Source: Phytophthora colocasiae
Taxonomy: Eukaryota; Oomycota; Peronosporomycetes; Peronosporales; Peronosporaceae
Assembly (NCBI GenBank): GCA_018806915.1
Contig: JAGKQI010000043.1
Span: 1,240,001 to 1,304,000, forward strand
Reading direction: 5' to 3'
DNA length: 64,000 nucleotides
Notes under the pieces: generated by a model
Seen by the model: the letters and a program-made list of their open reading frames with translations, nothing else
What the model was told of the DNA's origin: nothing
Databases searched by the model: none
In this document: piece by piece, positions 63,218-64,000 of the stretch
How positions within the stretch are numbered: position 1 is the stretch's first letter
Layout of the letters: each line of letters opens with the position of its first letter
Translations under genes and position numbers: made by a program

Positions 63218-64000
63218 TCAATTGTAATCAGCCGAACCTGCAGCGGAAATTGGCCGAGTTTGAGTCTCTGAAGATCAAGTTCCAGTCTCTGAAGCTAGTG
63301 CACGTGAAGCGTGAGTTCAATCAAGCAGCGGACTATTTGACGTCCAAGACTCTTGCTCTTGGCGAGTCCTGGCAGGTCCAAGACCCTGATGAACTGACTC
63401 ATCTGAAACTGGTGTCCAAGATCCCAGAGAAGTTGATGAAGCCTCCCGAAGGAGTGTCGTCTGAAACTCCGGACGATGTTCACCAGACCTCTGGTGAACA
63501 TGATTGTACACTGGAGATGGATGACCCAGGGCCAGAGTCTGCGCCCCTGCCTCATGCTGCCAAGGTGCTTGTTGCCATCACTCGTGCACGCAATCAGGAA
63601 GAAGCATACCTACCAGGTGACGTGGAGGCTCGTGAACCTATGGGCCCACTGGAGTTTCAGGAAGAACGCTGGCGGAGGATCAAAGTTCACCAGACTCAAG
63701 ATGTTCATCTGGCAGAACTCATCAAGTTCCTTAAGGGTGACGTGGGAGATCTACCACGACCCCGAGTAAGGAAGCTAGCCAGGATTGCCGATGATTTCAT
63801 CTTAGATTCCAGAGACGTTCTGTACCGCCTCAGCCGTGCTACCAGAGAACGTCCGAGGGACATGGTCGATGAACTCAGGCTTGTGGTTCCCAGAGACTTG
63901 CATGCTGATATGCTGCATTATGCTCATGGGGATTACCAGGGTGCTCACCAGGGAATCAAGCGTACGTTCGAGAAGCTTAGCTCCGAGTTCTACTGGATTG
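63166..64000 (+). pseudogene. Gypsy pol continued: end of second RNase H and integrase N-terminus
   Basis: Open in one frame to the right edge, with no start codon of its own. It gives LVVVGDSRIAIQQ (catalytic Asp of RNase H) and VKREFNQAADYLTSKTLAL (final acidic residue), then a linker and the integrase zinc finger LHADMLHYAHGDYQGAHQG. The finger's Cys pair and the catalytic core lie outside the window. It connects to the pol frame by one frame change near 63166. Confidence 0.8.

Larger units (their letters stand above)
53440..64000 (+). mobile_element. Ty3/gypsy retrotransposon with dual RNase H, 3' end outside window
   Basis: Plus strand: a long 5' region (probable LTR ending CA at 55270-55271), a tRNA-like primer binding site (55274-55302), gag-type ORFs (55364-59582) and pol (59648-64000) with protease, RT, RNase H, a second RNase H and the start of integrase. 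Integrase after RNase H defines Ty3/gypsy. An additional RNase H is known in plant Tat and some oomycete gypsy lineages. The 3' LTR is beyond the right edge, so LTR length is unknown. Confidence 0.88.

Overview
The window looks like a repeat-rich, gene-sparse stretch of an oomycete genome, most likely a Phytophthora-like member of the Peronosporales. The evidence is a Crinkler (CRN) effector with an LFLAK-type N-terminus, a secreted GH12 xyloglucanase-like gene, oomycete-type initiator elements (CATTYYNCAWTTT-like) just upstream of start codons, short GT-AG introns of about 55-70 bp, DUF6818-like and Myb-like proteins, and the mix of transposons. The species cannot be fixed from the sequence alone.

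Layout. 1-925: minus-strand Ty1/copia remnant (copia-A) with one LTR. 926-9520: nearly full-length LINE with a two-part ORF1 and an endonuclease-RT-RNase H ORF2, broken by frameshifts. 9521-10503: second copy of the 3' part of a CRN gene together with the promoter region of its neighbour choline kinase. 10510-13330: scrambled transposase fragments in both orientations. 13340-16660: decayed MULE-like element with a SWIM finger, subterminal repeat arrays and a 328-bp inverted duplication. 17455-20733: Helitron material, namely tandem hairpin 3' ends and a dead helicase. 20785-26316: complete LTR-bounded copia element (copia-B), coding region dead. 26553-31567: the CRN gene, split by an apparently intact 2.9-kb PIF/Harbinger element. 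31950-35956: choline/ethanolamine kinase, a decayed CRN/RHS-type NTPase, a spliced pseudokinase and an unrecognised gene. 36284-37441: small Harbinger derivative. 38287-41692: a Tudor-like/coiled-coil gene, a broken EFSec gene and a truncated GH12 gene. 41849-43414: dead Tc1/mariner element. 43596-44177: TA-flanked MITE. 44950-50297: copia-A family element on the minus strand, with a 624-bp identical repeat at 51229-51852. 50657-51218: HARBI1-like fragment. 52294-53412: DUF6818-like pseudogene. 53440-64000: Ty3/gypsy element with a very long tRNA-like primer binding site and two RNase H domains, running off the right edge.

Likely functional host genes are few: choline kinase, the Tudor/coiled-coil gene, the pseudokinase, possibly the minus-strand gene at 35331-35956, and the two Harbinger proteins. 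Effector-type loci (CRN, CRN/RHS remnant, GH12) are all interrupted or truncated and sit among transposons, the usual pattern for fast-evolving compartments of oomycete genomes. The most interesting signals are the transposon-split CRN with its copied 3' half and captured promoter, the GH12 reading frame that stops before its acid/base position (a possible decoy form), the paired GAGTAC arrays around the MULE, the OTU-like domain in the LINE ORF1, and the dual-RNase-H gypsy element.
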